A stretch of 64,000 nucleotides of DNA, taken from the NCBI RefSeq assembly GCF_030247195.1, contig NC_080671.1:200120625-200184624 (forward strand). The letters run 5' to 3'. Position 1 is the stretch's first letter. Each line of letters starts with the position of its first letter. Under the pieces are notes generated by a model. The model did no database searches and was not told where the DNA came from. It saw nothing but the letters and a program-made list of their open reading frames with translations. Shown in pieces: positions 1 through 11,251 of the stretch. The position numbers and the translations under genes were made by a program. Origin of the DNA: Topomyia yanbarensis (Eukaryota; Arthropoda; Insecta; Diptera; Culicidae).

Positions 1-29
1 CGAAGGAATTCTTTATCCAGTGCGGGAGC

Positions 30-393
30 GGGCCATTTGGCATAAAGGGCATTTGCCATAACGGTTATTTGGCATAATTTGGAGAATTGATCACACTGAA
101 GGTCATTTGGCATAATGGATATTTGGCATAACGGTTATTTGGCATAATGGTCATTTGGCATACTTTTGAGAATTGATTACATTGAAGATCATTTGGCATA
201 AGGGACGTTTCGCATAACGGTAATTTGGCATAATGGTCATTTGGCATAATTTTTAGAATTGATCACACTGAAGGTCATTTGGCATAACAGACATTTGGCA
301 TAACGATCATTTGGCATAACGGACATTTGACATGATGGACATTTCGCATAATGGACATTTGGCATAACGGATATTTGGCATAATTTTGCTAAG
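30..393 (+). repeat. Left arm minisatellite, ATTTGGCATAA units
   Basis: About 20 degenerate units of 15-17 bp (core ATTTGGCATAAYGG) make up the left arm of the foldback element. Some blocks carry a higher-order spacer (GAATTGATCACACTGAAGG) that recurs inverted in the right arm. Short open frames across it are by-products of the repeat and not genes. Confidence 0.9.
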
Positions 394-650
394 TCTAGAG
401 AAAATTTTCAATAGGACGTAAGTAACAATGAGAGATTCTCTTTGGGGTCTTTCTCTTCTGTTCATTACTCGACCATTTTAACATTTACTACTCTACTCTT
501 TGCATAATATTCTAGTAAATACCGTCGGCTTTCGATATGTACTGGAAAATTAGTGCAAAGTCTTGGAATGACGTCGTAATAAACGAAAGAGAAAGTAAAC
601 AAAGAGAGGCTCTCAATGTTACTTACGTCCTATTGAAAATTTTCTCTAGA
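394..650. mobile_element. 257-bp palindromic-ended MITE, copy 1
   Basis: It begins TCTAGAGAAAATTTTC and ends with the exact complement; the TIRs extend through the GGACGTAAGTAACA region for about 40 bp. A second copy of identical length lies at 40361-40617, in the same orientation. The TSD is not clear. It sits just inside the left arm of the foldback element, so it inserted into that element or travelled with it. Confidence 0.8.
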
Positions 651-1109
651 AGTGATCTCACTGAGTCATTTGACATAACATACGAATGTTTAGTTTATCA
701 GGCGAATGACCCATAAGGTTAAAGCTGCACTAAGCAATAATAATATGTTATCTATTACCTAATATTGATTATATTTCGAGTGAATTTTTAACATTTTATA
801 ACTGATTTTGCCTTCTTTTAAATATGAGCAGTTCTTTTGAGTTTCATTTTTGAAATTGTTCATTCTTGCAATTATGGATTCTTTGCTATGACATACGTTT
901 TAGTAAAGTATAGTGTAGAACAGCGATCCACCCGACGTGTTTTGTTTTGGCTATTATTATTATGATCGCCAATGAGTTTTGGTTTTCCATACAACGTTAC
1001 AATAATTAAAATTATTCAGTTATTGTTCTTTAGAATTATTTACTGTTTCATTTGTGGATTTCGTAATTTTTTTCAAACGATGATTTATTAAATGAACTTT
1101 CATATATTC

Positions 1110-1345
1110 AACCGTCGGTTGTTACACTGCTCTAGCACTTGGGGCGAAGCCAGTGCAATGCGGCTTTGCCGCATAATCGAGACCAAGGACGATGTGGCCG
1201 CCGACCCGCCGTCGAAAGCGGCGGCCCCTCGCATATGATCCACTCGTTTGCCCGAATTACTCAAACATAGAGGCTATAAATTAGTTTAAGTCCGACGGAG
1301 CGACAGTGATGTCGGACAGCACGCGACTTGAAGCAATGTAGCGCA
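1110..1345. other. GC-rich structured island of unknown nature
   Basis: A block much richer in G+C than the AT-rich DNA around it. It has several self-complementary stretches: GCGGCTTTGCCGC near 1158, GCCGCC...GGCGGC near 1200-1226, and GTCCGAC...GTCGGAC near 1291-1317. I could not assign it to a known RNA or transposon. The canonical hammerhead core was looked for and not seen. It could be the promoter or 3' part of a retroposon, or a structured RNA. Confidence 0.4.
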
Positions 1346-1451
1346 GCCATATTAGTCTTAAATATTGTTTTATTAATTGGCAAAGAAGAATAATCTAATT
1401 AATTTTGGTTCAAATTCAATTTTAGTACTATTGGTAAACCAACTCATTTAA

Positions 1452-2350
1452 CCGTTGTGTGTCCAACGCGGTACCCGGGTACCTTTTTCAGTTTCAATTA
1501 ATTAAATTCCTATGTTTTATCCATAGCTGGAAATTGAAACTTTGTGACATCTTAGAACTTCACTAAGTCAAGCTTTTGGGTTGATAATATTGTTGATATA
1601 GTAAGGGTGGGAGTGAGGAGGGGCTCCTGCATTTTTTTTACTACGTAACAGGCCGACGTGGGTACCCGGGTACCCACAAAACTTAAATGCCCGTAACTAA
1701 GGTAATATCCAACCGATTTCGATGCTTTTGGTCGTTTTGGATGCCGGAACTCATCCACTTTTGGACTTGGTGAAAATGAATCGGGTTACTTTATTCGGTT
1801 CCCGGAATCCGGGTTTCCGGAAGCAGGTTCTAGTGCTGGCGTACTATTTGCGAACTTCAATGGAATACTAGCAATATGGGTATCAAAATTCTTGGAATTG
1901 CATCAGTAGGCTGTATCTCGTGGTTTTGGAACCATTTGGTGATTTGACCCCGGAACGGACATTCCGGAGCAGGTTCCCGTGGGGCCGTGAGTGGCCATTC
2001 CATTCCAATTCCATTTTTCAAATTGCCATAGGGTCCCGTAACAATGAAAAACAGACTTCCGAGACAATTTGAAGAGTTTTGATACTCATATTGCTAATAC
2101 ATTATTAAAATTTGCAAATCATATCCTAGTACTGGAACATTACTCCGGAAAATTCGGAATACCAAAAACCAGATCCATTATTCCGGTTCTATTGCACAGA
2201 TTCAAAAAGTGAACGAGTTCCTGAATCCAAAATATCTAAAAGTGTCCAAATCGGTTGAAGGAAGCCATAGTTATAAGCATTTCAATTTGTGGATACCCGG
2301 GTACCCTCGTTGGCCTGTTAAAGGTGTTTTTTTTGTTGGACACATAACTG
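1452..2350. mobile_element. TTAA-flanked piggyBac-like MITE with GTACCC palindromes
   Basis: TTAA occurs at 1448-1451 and 2351-2354. Just inside are 16-bp TIRs, CCGTTGTGTGTCCAAC on the left and the complement of CAGTTATGTGTCCAAC on the right. TTAA target duplication is the mark of the piggyBac superfamily. The palindrome GGTACCCGGGTACC occurs near both ends and internally at about 1660. Two internal arms (about 1630-1800 and 2175-2330) are diverged inverted copies of one another, so the element is itself foldback-like. There is no coding capacity. Confidence 0.7.
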
Positions 2351-2714
2351 TTAAAGTTATTTGAATATTTAGGTAGCTGCCGTCATGCTCAAACATGTGA
2401 TCAACATGTCAGCTGCTTACAACTGCTTAACTAACTTTCCCTCGAACGAGCAACGTTATTGTCAATATACAATCAAAATATATAATACATACACGAAAGC
2501 ATACACTCAAAAAACATCCTTGTAATCAATAACTATATCACTACATATACCTATGCTAAACGACCGTAATACTAAATTACTGTTTTCCTTAACATAAAAA
2601 TATTTGTACGGAAAGACCTTCAGCAGTAGCACGGCTTAAAATTACCTGCCTTCTCGAACAGTTTTAAATTATGTGTTTCCCCTGTAGTTGAAAAAATGGC
2701 AAATGACCTCCAGT

Positions 2715-3125
2715 CACTTCTCTAAATTATGCCAAATGTCCGTTATGCCAAATGACCTTCAGTGTGATCAATTCTAAAAATTTTGCCAAACATCCGTTAT
2801 GCCAAATGACCGGCAGTGTGATCAATTCTCAAAATTATGCTAAATGATCACTTCTCAAAATTATGCCAAATGTCCGTTATACCAAATGACCTTCAGTGTG
2901 ATCAATTCTCAAAATTATGCCAAACATCCGTTATGCCAAATGACCGGCAGTGTGATCAATTCTCAAAATTATGCTAAATGACATTTATGCCAAATGACCG
3001 TTATGCCAAATGACCTTCAGTGTAATCAATTCTCAAAATTATGCTAAGTGACCATTATGCCAAATAACCGTTATGCTAAATGTCCGTTATGCCGAATGAC
3101 CTTATGCCAAATGACTTTATTCCAA
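2715..3125 (-). repeat. Right arm minisatellite of the foldback element
   Basis: Reverse-complement units (TTATGCCAAATGACC and variants) pair with the left arm at 30-393. Several blocks repeat with a GTGTGATCAATTCT spacer, showing amplification of a higher-order unit of about 60-80 bp. Confidence 0.88.
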
Positions 3126-3706
3126 TTAACTTAGACCTATCCAGTGCTATCATTATCTCATTTTTTAAGATTTTGCGACTTATTCCGGTCTAACTTAACA
3201 CCGACCAATTGTTGTTAGTTTAATTATCCCTAATACGTCTCATTTTTAGGTTTTCTCTCGGTAATTCAAGGCTCTACCCCAACTGTCAATACGCGACATC
3301 ATTTATGAACGACCCCTTGGTGATATCTTTAGAGCAGACAATCCAGTGAAAAATAAGGACAGGATTTTAGTGCGCTTTAGCACCTTGTGTTACATCTTTA
3401 TGTTTGTTATACATACTAAGAATGGCGAATCATAGAAGATTAGAGAAGCAGCCCCCTTTCCCCTCAAATAAACCAAAATCGTTGCATAGATTAATTCCGA
3501 TGTTCAATATTTTTGTAGCATTGTAAATCTAAAAATTCACCCTGAAAATCATAATTTTCATGTATATCTCATAATTTTTGTAACTTGTGAATCTTTTTGG
3601 TTGCTTGTTTGTATGAATTACATGTTACACGTTTTCGACAAATTAGGAAGACGAGTGAAGAAGTGCCCAACTGACTGGTCCACTTTGTTAAGCTGTTGTT
3701 TCCTAG

Positions 3707-3803
3707 CAAAAAGAAATCACAAAAACTAGTTGGATATTTGCCTCCAGGAATAGATCACCCTGAACTGAAAGCATTACACGTGACTGGACGTCCACTACCA
3801 TGA
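3707..3803 (+). CDS. Possible 3'-terminal coding exon, unknown protein
   Basis: A strong 3' splice acceptor (TTGTTTCCTAG, ending 3706) is followed by 31 open codons and a TGA at 3801. The predicted tail contains YLPPGIDHPELKAL. The composition looks like real coding DNA and no repeat relationship is visible. If genuine it is convergent with CCDC47, with 245 bp between the stop codons. No upstream exon was found between here and the foldback element, and the protein family is not recognised. The region 3138-3706 holds nothing else that I can support. Confidence 0.25.
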
Positions 3804-4048
3804 ACCTAGGGGATGAGGCGAACGCTGATGCGGTAATGGGATTGACTAAGACACGCCAGAAGTGGCTTTGTTATGTATATTCGAAACAAATTGATTCACA
3901 AACTCGACGCAAGTAGGATATTATTTTGTTCGTATGGTTCTACAGCTGCTTATTTCTAAAAATGTTTATTGCATGTGGTAAACAGAGTTTGCGGCAAGTC
4001 TCGATGTTCTTTTTGAGAAAATTGTATAACTGACCTACTGATTGCAGC

Positions 4049-5617
4049 TCATAGAGCCTTGATTGAAAGCTGTTTCATTTTTGGACGCTTCTTCTCGAGG
4101 CGCTTACGTTCTTTTTCTTCCCAACGTCTCTGTTTTTCAGGGTCATCATTAGCCAGAACTTTCTCCTTCTCGGCTTTGCGTTTCTCTTCCCGACGTTGAG
4201 CGGCGGCTTCTGCTCGAGCGGCATGAGTATTTTTCATGAATTCCTCTTCGACTCGTGCGCGATTTTTATCAGACTTTGCTTTTCCCTATAATGTATTAAA
4301 TTGGCAAATTAATTTAGATTTAACATTTTTAGATAAGCCCACCTCTTTAGATAAACGGAAACGTCTGATGCGTTCCATGAGATAAAGTACCAAAACCAGC
4401 AGTGGCTTCAATTCTTTCATGTCGATCTTTGGTGGCATATTAAACCCACAGTGAAGAACGCGCTTTACTTCTGGTTGTTTGAGAGTGTTAGGATCTTCTT
4501 GTTGAATTGGACCACTGTATTGATCCGATACATGGATGTACTCAATCAGATGTGAATACTTATTTAACGCAGCTATTAATCTACTATCTAAAAGGGTGGA
4601 AGACGCTTCCGCAATCTCCGATAACAGTGAATAACCGAGAATATTGTACTTTTCCTCAGTTTTGTTGACTAGAGTGCAAAACTTATTCTGAAAATGAAAA
4701 CATTAGGAGGAAACTACACTATGTAATACTTTAGGTATATCTACCAAATCGTTCATTTCTTTGAACATTTTCGTAGTTTGCTTTTTAGTCGCAATACAGA
4801 ATACATAATTATCCATAGCATCCGGTGAAATTTCTACTTTTATATGCAACTGATCATGAACGGGTTTCATTATACCAGCTATCAGTGAAACAAGATCCTG
4901 ACGTTTGATCATTTTCAGCTCGACAAGCATTCCTTCGCAGCATGAACGGCCGCTACACCAAAGTGTGTAAACACTCTCGCTTTCCTTGATAAAACACAGA
5001 GTCGATCCTTCGGTTTCCTTTTTACCATCATCTCCGACGAGAACAAAATTGTCTTCGAGCAAACTCTTGTGAGTTGATAGCCATAAATTAGCTATTGAAG
5101 AATTCTTTTTGTTTCCGATCAGATAGTTTGCAAAGTAGGCAAGAAGCCCAGCAAGCATAAGCATTTCCATCCAATATGAGTCCCAGTGGGTTCTGAAATG
5201 CATCGGTACTTTTGCCATGGTCAATTTTGGCTCGGTTTTCTTCGCATCGCCTGGTTTTATATCATCTGGTTCGTTTGCCGTTCCGGGAAATCCTTCAAAT
5301 TCTTCCTCATCTTGGAAGTGCTCAAATTCATTCTCTTCGTCCTCAACCACAGCTTCGTCTTCATCGTTGTCATCAATTTCAGCAAAATCGTTAGCATCAT
5401 CTTCATTCTTGGGGGCATTATCGTGAACTTTTCCGGATATTGAATCGATTTCACCGCTGTCGATCTGCCTTCCCACCACGTTTTCCACGACAAATTCGTC
5501 ATCATCGAAATCTTCAAACTCGGCGAAATCATTTTCTTCAAAGTTATCTGCTTTTACAAATGCTTTCGGCATTAGGCATAATAATGCCACTGCTAACAAG
5601 GGATGATGCAGTCGCAT
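4049..5617 (-). CDS. CCDC47: CCDC47 (calumin) homologue, three exons, complete
   Basis: Exons are 5617-4745, 4687-4343 and 4285-4049, joined by GT-AG introns of 57 bp each. All junctions are phase 0 and the predicted protein is 484 aa; human CCDC47 is 483 aa. Residues 1-23 form a signal peptide. Residues 24-130 are an extremely acidic lumenal segment, the feature behind the name calumin and its reported Ca2+ binding. A single membrane helix lies at about 149-168, followed by a conserved cytosolic domain and a highly charged C-terminal coiled coil (about 420-484, rich in [11 protein letters not shown]). In animals CCDC47 is an ER protein of the PAT complex (with Asterix) and the multipass translocon, protecting and helping insert polar transmembrane segments. 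The start is chosen because it gives the signal peptide. The gene is undisturbed by the surrounding transposons. The only adjacent gene candidate is the weak exon at 3707-3803. Confidence 0.95.
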
Positions 5618-6049
5618 GTCCTCGAACTAGAAAAACCTGAGTATTACGTGATAATTCCTAATATGGTACAAAATAACTCAAATCATTTTCGATTATTGTG
5701 CAACTTTCTTTTTTTTGTTTATCACGAGGAATACACTTTGTTTAAAAAAATGAAAATACTTGACGTTACTTACTTAATTAAATTTTGATAGAAAATTAAG
5801 ATAAAAATTAACTCAACTTCTATCGATTTGGCTTTCGGCACCGTAACTGACAATTATTCGATGACATTTACCCGGTCAAAAAAATGCGGACGAACATAGC
5901 CCTGTCAAAAAAATTGCGGACGAACATCCCATACTACTTTTACAGTAAACGGCAAGTTACGGCAGATAGCCTAGAACAAAGTTTCAATAGCCTACCGATC
6001 GCCAGCATCTAGTTTAACCCGCCTACCCGCCTTTTAGTTTACTGGGATA
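5618..6049. other. CCDC47 upstream region
   Basis: AT-rich 5' flank of CCDC47 without a recognisable TATA box. It contains one local direct duplication (TGCGGACGAACAT at about 5885 and 5917). No other gene is supported here. Confidence 0.4.
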
Positions 6050-6209
6050 GAGCACTCTAGTAAGAGTGTGGCCAAGAGGCCATGACGTATCCAAACGAAC
6101 ATAGAATTTGACGTATACACAATAGAAATACGTCAAATTTCATGTTCTTTTGGATGCGTCATGGCCTCTTGGCCACACTCTAACCAACGTTGCTCTAACT
6201 AAAGTGCTC
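6050..6209. mobile_element. 160-bp TA-flanked hairpin MITE, copy 1
   Basis: TIRs start GAGCACTCTAGT and continue AGAGTGTGGCCAAGAGGCCA for roughly 50 bp per side, flanked by TA at 6048-6049 and 6210-6211. The whole unit can fold into one hairpin. A second copy, split by another transposon, lies at 6691-11984. TA duplication is typical of Tc1/mariner-type MITEs. Confidence 0.8.
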
Positions 6210-7660
6210 TAGACGAACATGGTCAGGCGATTTAAAAAGTTTGACGTTTGACTCAACTCGCCTGTGCTAATTGCCCCTAGGAACAAATGCAATTTGCGAA
6301 TGCGATTTAAAGGCAATTTTAATACTTAGACAAATTTTCTGGCGGCTGAAATGGACTAGATCTCTGACCTAAAGTTTTAATGAACGTCAGATTGTGATAA
6401 GTTTTGGTGTGCAGCAATTTGCTGGCAAATTGAAGGGCAATAACGCATCCGAGTTGTCAAAGAGCCCACCGTTAGCCAGCAACTTGCCTTTTTGACTGGG
6501 TAATTTTAGACCACGTGGCCACCCTCTAAGAACGGTTGGTTTCAAAATCGTCCAATGAAGGACGATCGTTGGACCAATTTGGGCAACGTCCAAATAACCG
6601 TTCAACGAACGTCCATCGTTGGACCCGTGTTGAACGATATTGAAACAATTTTTTGGACGTCTCAGTGGGCAGTGTTGCCAGTGCTACTTAGAGCACTCTA
6701 CACTGATAAAATAAAGTATCCATTAATGCGTAGAAAACTACGCATTTTCAATAAAAGTGGAATAACCCATTAAATGGGTAAAGAGTTTGTACCCATAAAT
6801 GAGTACAGACCTTGTACGTCAACCTGGGTATAGTTTACCCATTATTTTTCGCAGAATTGTTACAACAAAACGCGTAAAAAATACCCATTTATGAAAATCG
6901 CGCTAGAATTAAAAATACTGTCAATAGAATTGTTTCTGAATTTAACAAAAAAAAACGCTTTTAATCCACCTAACAGTGTGATGAGACATTTCTTATAACT
7001 CTTATCACTCTCTTCGGATTCGTTTGAGAATATTTAGAACTTGATGCTTCGCGATGTTTTTGATAACACATACTACATGGGATAGTGGCAGGACTCAGAG
7101 AATCGCTCAAATCAGCATAGGGCAACATCAGTGCTAGAAATCTCAAACCAAATCAATGGGAAAGCGAAAAAATGGCCCATAAAATAGACATACAAACGAA
7201 TTATTGCTAATGCTCTGTTAATAAAATATCTAAATTCCTCAATCAATGCATTGTCGTGGGAAAACTGAATTTTCCTAAAGGGGTTATGTATATTGTACTC
7301 AGCCAAAAAATCGATTTTTTTTTAATCGAAATGAAGTTTATACTTTACTCAAATTTCCAACGCGACTAAGACCTAAAAATCAACGCTTTTTCTGGAAAAA
7401 AGCGATACTAGCAGTGACACCATTCAAAGAAAATTAACAGTGAATATTTCCAGACTTGGTTTTATTTCCTATTTAAGAACTATTGTGTTTTTTACATCCT
7501 AGATTGCATGATTCAATGATCGAAACCCAAAACTTCATAAAGTATTTGAAATTATTAAATTAAAATTTGTGTTTGCTATTGAAATTGACAAAATGATAGC
7601 ATCGCCCCTTTGACGATTGTTTACTTTTTCGGTCCTACCTATCAGCATTGAAGTATCGCC

Positions 7661-8406
7661 AAAGATAAACTAAAGATAGAGTGGTCAAAGGTTTCCCATG
7701 TACCATCTAAATGCGACCCCTCGATGAACTCGGTTCACCGTCAGAGTGACAGCTCAATACTAAAGTAAAGCGAAGCTTTGCGAAAAAGGATGCAACGTCG
7801 ATCTTTGCGTCGTATCCATGACAATCAGTTATTACGAAAATAACAATACATTTTTCAGCAGAAAAATAAACAAACTGAGCTTTTCGTAATGTGTTAAGTT
7901 TCTGATATTAATAATTAACTAATAAACTAGTCTACTAACTGATATATTACGTCAAATTCCGCAAAGAAGTACCTTTGTATTAGATTTACCGAAGCCTTTG
8001 TATTAGATTTTGCAGAAGAATCAAGTGGATATGAGCTGTACGAATTTTTTTTATTCTTAAATCTTATGAGATTCACCTGATCAGGATACTAACTGTAGGA
8101 AACGGACGAGCTCATATCAATAATTCTGGTCATCAGTGTTCCAGAAATAGGAAATTAGTAGTAAACGTAGTTGAACAATGATTCACTCGTCGATTTGGAC
8201 AACATGTTTGTTTCATAACAAGATTGTTTACAACTTCGATTTGATTCGTAACCATAGCATTTTGTCGACGCATTCTAAAAAACATCGACGCCTATTAACG
8301 AGGGGGTAGCTAATGCTTACTATTACTGAGTTCACTGGTTCACGGTTACTGATCCATCTTTCGTTAATTGTTTGTATGAGACCTAGTAATCTTGAGTTTA
8401 TCTTTG
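7661..8406. mobile_element. 746-bp hAT-like non-autonomous insertion, 8-bp TSD
   Basis: The direct repeat GTATCGCC at 7653-7660 and 8407-8414 flanks ends AAAGATAAACT and AGTTTATCTTTG. The inverted copy of the host element is uninterrupted at the same site (about 39002-39020), which is an empty-site proof of insertion after the two host copies separated. An 8-bp TSD suggests hAT; a 7-bp reading with one more TIR base is also possible. Confidence 0.78.
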
Positions 8407-8958
8407 GTATCGCCCTTACGTCTTTTTACAATACCAATTTTACAATTGGTGGGGGTTTGGTGAAAATCGATCTTACTGTCCAAACGGCATAATTCCGAAA
8501 CCGTAATTTTTGAAGTTTTAAAATAATGCAGAATTAATTTTTCAGAAAATAGTAACAGAGTTCGTGTTTTTAGCGAATTTGTTGAGACTTTATTGTAGTC
8601 ATGAATATTAACCTGAGAAAATTCACCATAAATACTTCTTGGACGATATACCGCCAAAATTATTTTATCAAATGATGCGCTGTTTAACGTTTGTAAAACT
8701 CATCGAAGATACTAAACCTCCGAAATTGGCGGTTTCAAAATGATGTTATCTTGACCTTAAATTACTGTTTTTGAACATTAGACCTATACATATAATTGGT
8801 CATACAACAAAAATCAAATTCTCATCAAAATCGATCAGGACCTGCTAGAGTCGAATGGAAATCGTCATTTCTCATAAATTTCTCTCTACATTCGGAAAGT
8901 GTTATCCTCGATATTAATCATATTACGTTTTCGTCTCAACTCGACGCATTCCCAAAAT

Positions 8959-9777
8959 AAAAACCTGTTTTAATCCACCTAGTGGTGCAATTGTGCTTTT
9001 CTCATTTGTCCAGACTACGATTCCATGGCTGGTTATGTTCAATACAATGGTGGAAATAAATATTACATGTTCAGTACGATTTGCACATACGTACAATGGA
9101 TCGACAGCCACGATCTTGAGATACTATGTGATACTGAAACATCGTTTAACCGCCGCTGGTTTCAAGCGATGTTTCAGTATCACATGGTAAGATCCGGGAG
9201 GTCCGGGTCCTGCCGAAAATTTTCAACTTGTTAAGAAATTTTAAACTAGTTTTAATTTTAAAGTAGCAACCACTCACTGCATACTCCCTCCGGGCCGGTA
9301 TGATTGACGTTTTTAGAGTGATTGCATAACCTTTCTATATGTACCAAAGTCCAAAAAAATCAATTTTTGTCAAACATTATTTTTTTCGAGTTTACATCAA
9401 ATCTCGATGTTTCATGCATTATAAAGTCATTTGGCTTCAAAAATACAAATTTGATTTTGAAAATTTTTCATTTCAGTTTATATGGGAATTTGCTGTGTGA
9501 TTGCACTCTTCAACTCGTAACTCCGGAACCGGAAGTCCAATCAATAAAAAAAAATCAATTGCACCCGATGGGAAGGTTGTACCTTTCATTTGAGACTAAC
9601 TTTGTGCAAATCGATCCAGCCATCTCTGAGTAACAGAGGTCACATTTTTTCCACATACACACATACACACACAGACATTTTCCGATCTCGACGAACTGAG
9701 TCGATTGGCATATGACACTTGGCCCTCCCGGTCGGGATTAGATTGACGAATTTTAGAGTGAATGAGAAAGGCAAAAA
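8959..9777 (+). mobile_element. 'ATCCACCT' element, subfamily A, nested in the left B copy
   Basis: It begins AAAACCTGTTTTAATCCACC and ends near 9777 with ATGAGAAAGGCAAAAAC. Internally it has the recurring blocks of this subfamily: CGTAACTCCGGAACCGGAAG, CTTTCATTTGAGACTAA, a short ACAC tract and GATCTCGACGAACTGAGTCG. A partial second terminus at about 9310-9345 suggests two joined units. A hairpin at about 9130-9182 (GATACTGAAACATCG with its complement) is intact here and partly lost in the inverted copy. Confidence 0.68.
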
Positions 9778-11172
9778 CATTTTAGCAAATATTGAAAGTT
9801 ATGCATTTTTTTGGTGCGCAGTTCTATGTTTCATAGACATTAAATCAATTTTAACTTCGCTTCCTATTAAATAAAGACCCTTATTACAGTACATCTCTAC
9901 AAAAACGAGCTCAATTTGAAAAGAAATCTGAGGATTATGATTGATTACAGAACTCTAGAATTTTCTATTGGAATGTTTTCAGGCAGGATTTTGATATTGA
10001 TGCTATTAGACAACTGTGAAATCAAGACCAATAGATCAGTTACATATCAGGACCCCATTCCGACAATTTATCAAAAGTCCTCATGATGTTTACAACAACA
10101 GGTTATCAATGTACGGATCAGATAATTGTTATTGTAATATTAAATTAAATCAGTCAGCATCAATGAATTTTTAACTTCAATCCAATATTTTTTTTTTGGC
10201 GTTGTGGGGGGGGGGGGTGGTTTGTATGGTGTTAAACCCCAAAACCTTCTTTTGGCTACGCCGATGCTTGGAGTTATTTACTTCGCTTTCATTTTCCGAT
10301 ATGTTTCAGATCGATTAGATGGTTATAAGTTAGAAAAATTACAGTCAGAAGGTTCGCACAAATGAACGTTTTTGCACTAAGTTATCAAGTTCCTTCCAGA
10401 CAACTTGGAAGTGTTCGGTGAATATTTCTAGCGGTTGTCGATAGTAAAATGAAATACAAAATTCGTTTTATCGAAATAATGTTTGGCTTATTTCAATGGA
10501 TTATTGGATTGAACAAGAAATAGGCGACAAAGAGTAATCAATAAACAACAAGCCATAACTTTTAAAGTATTCAAAATAGATATTTGAAGTCTTCAGTAAA
10601 GTTATTCGCAAAAGTAAGAGCTACAAATTTGCTGAAGGCATCATTTCGATATAATCACTTCCAAGAAAATTTGTGAAAATATCTCACTCATAGGGTGATT
10701 AATCAGCAAAAGCGCAATACCAAAAGAAAGGGCATATTGCCTCCATTAAATTCACCGAAGATACTATTGACCTAAAATAAGCCGTTTTGGCGTTAAGAAT
10801 AGATTACATGTTTTTGGTCATATTTCTGGCAATGGGAAATGATAAAAATCTTTCGTCCGCATTTAATGTTAAATATCTCTTTTGATAATAATTCGATTTC
10901 AACAATCTATAGCTTGTTGGAAAGGTATTCGTTAAAGCTGTCCATAAACATATAAATTGTTCATCTATATTGTCAATTTTGGCAGATAATTCAAAAAAAC
11001 TGCAAAAAACGCCATTTTTGCGCTTTCAAACATTCATATCTTGGAAACTAAACATCAGAATCAAAAACAAATTAATAGAGTTCATACTGTTTTTGAGTTC
11101 TTTCATTTAAAATTGGTTTGGATAAGATTGGTTCAGCCATTACTGAGAAACACGAATGAGAATTTGTCCGTC

Positions 11173-11187
11173 ACATACACACACACA

Positions 11188-11250
<63 letters not shown>
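11173..11250 (+). repeat. (AC)n microsatellite
   Basis: About 78 bp of nearly pure AC inside the 3' part of the B element. The corresponding tract of the inverted copy (about 34698-34733) is roughly half as long, so it has expanded or contracted since duplication. Open frames through it are artefacts. Confidence 0.95.

Positions 11251-11251
<1 letters not shown>

Larger units (their letters stand above)
24..3137. mobile_element. Foldback transposon with tandem-repeat arms and a 10-bp TSD
   Basis: Two inverted arms of degenerate 15-17 bp units with the core ATTTGGCATAA (about 24-393) and its complement TTATGCCAAAT (about 2715-3125) enclose 2.3 kb. The outermost bases are flanked by a perfect 10-bp direct repeat, TATCCAGTGC, at 14-23 and 3138-3147. 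This is seen directly. Long arms built of tandem repeats are typical of Foldback/Galileo-type elements, and TSDs of 9-10 bp occur in FB and Mutator-like transposons; family membership is inference. No transposase frame is visible, so the copy is non-autonomous. Its interior holds three other units: a 257-bp MITE, a GC-rich island and a TTAA-flanked element. Confidence 0.75.

Noticed and set aside
1110..1345. Hammerhead ribozyme in the GC-rich island
   Set aside because: The conserved CTGATGA and GAAA core elements in the required order are not present.
5186..5640. Several plus-strand frames across the first CCDC47 exon
   Set aside because: They are antisense to a clearly coding exon with a conserved protein.
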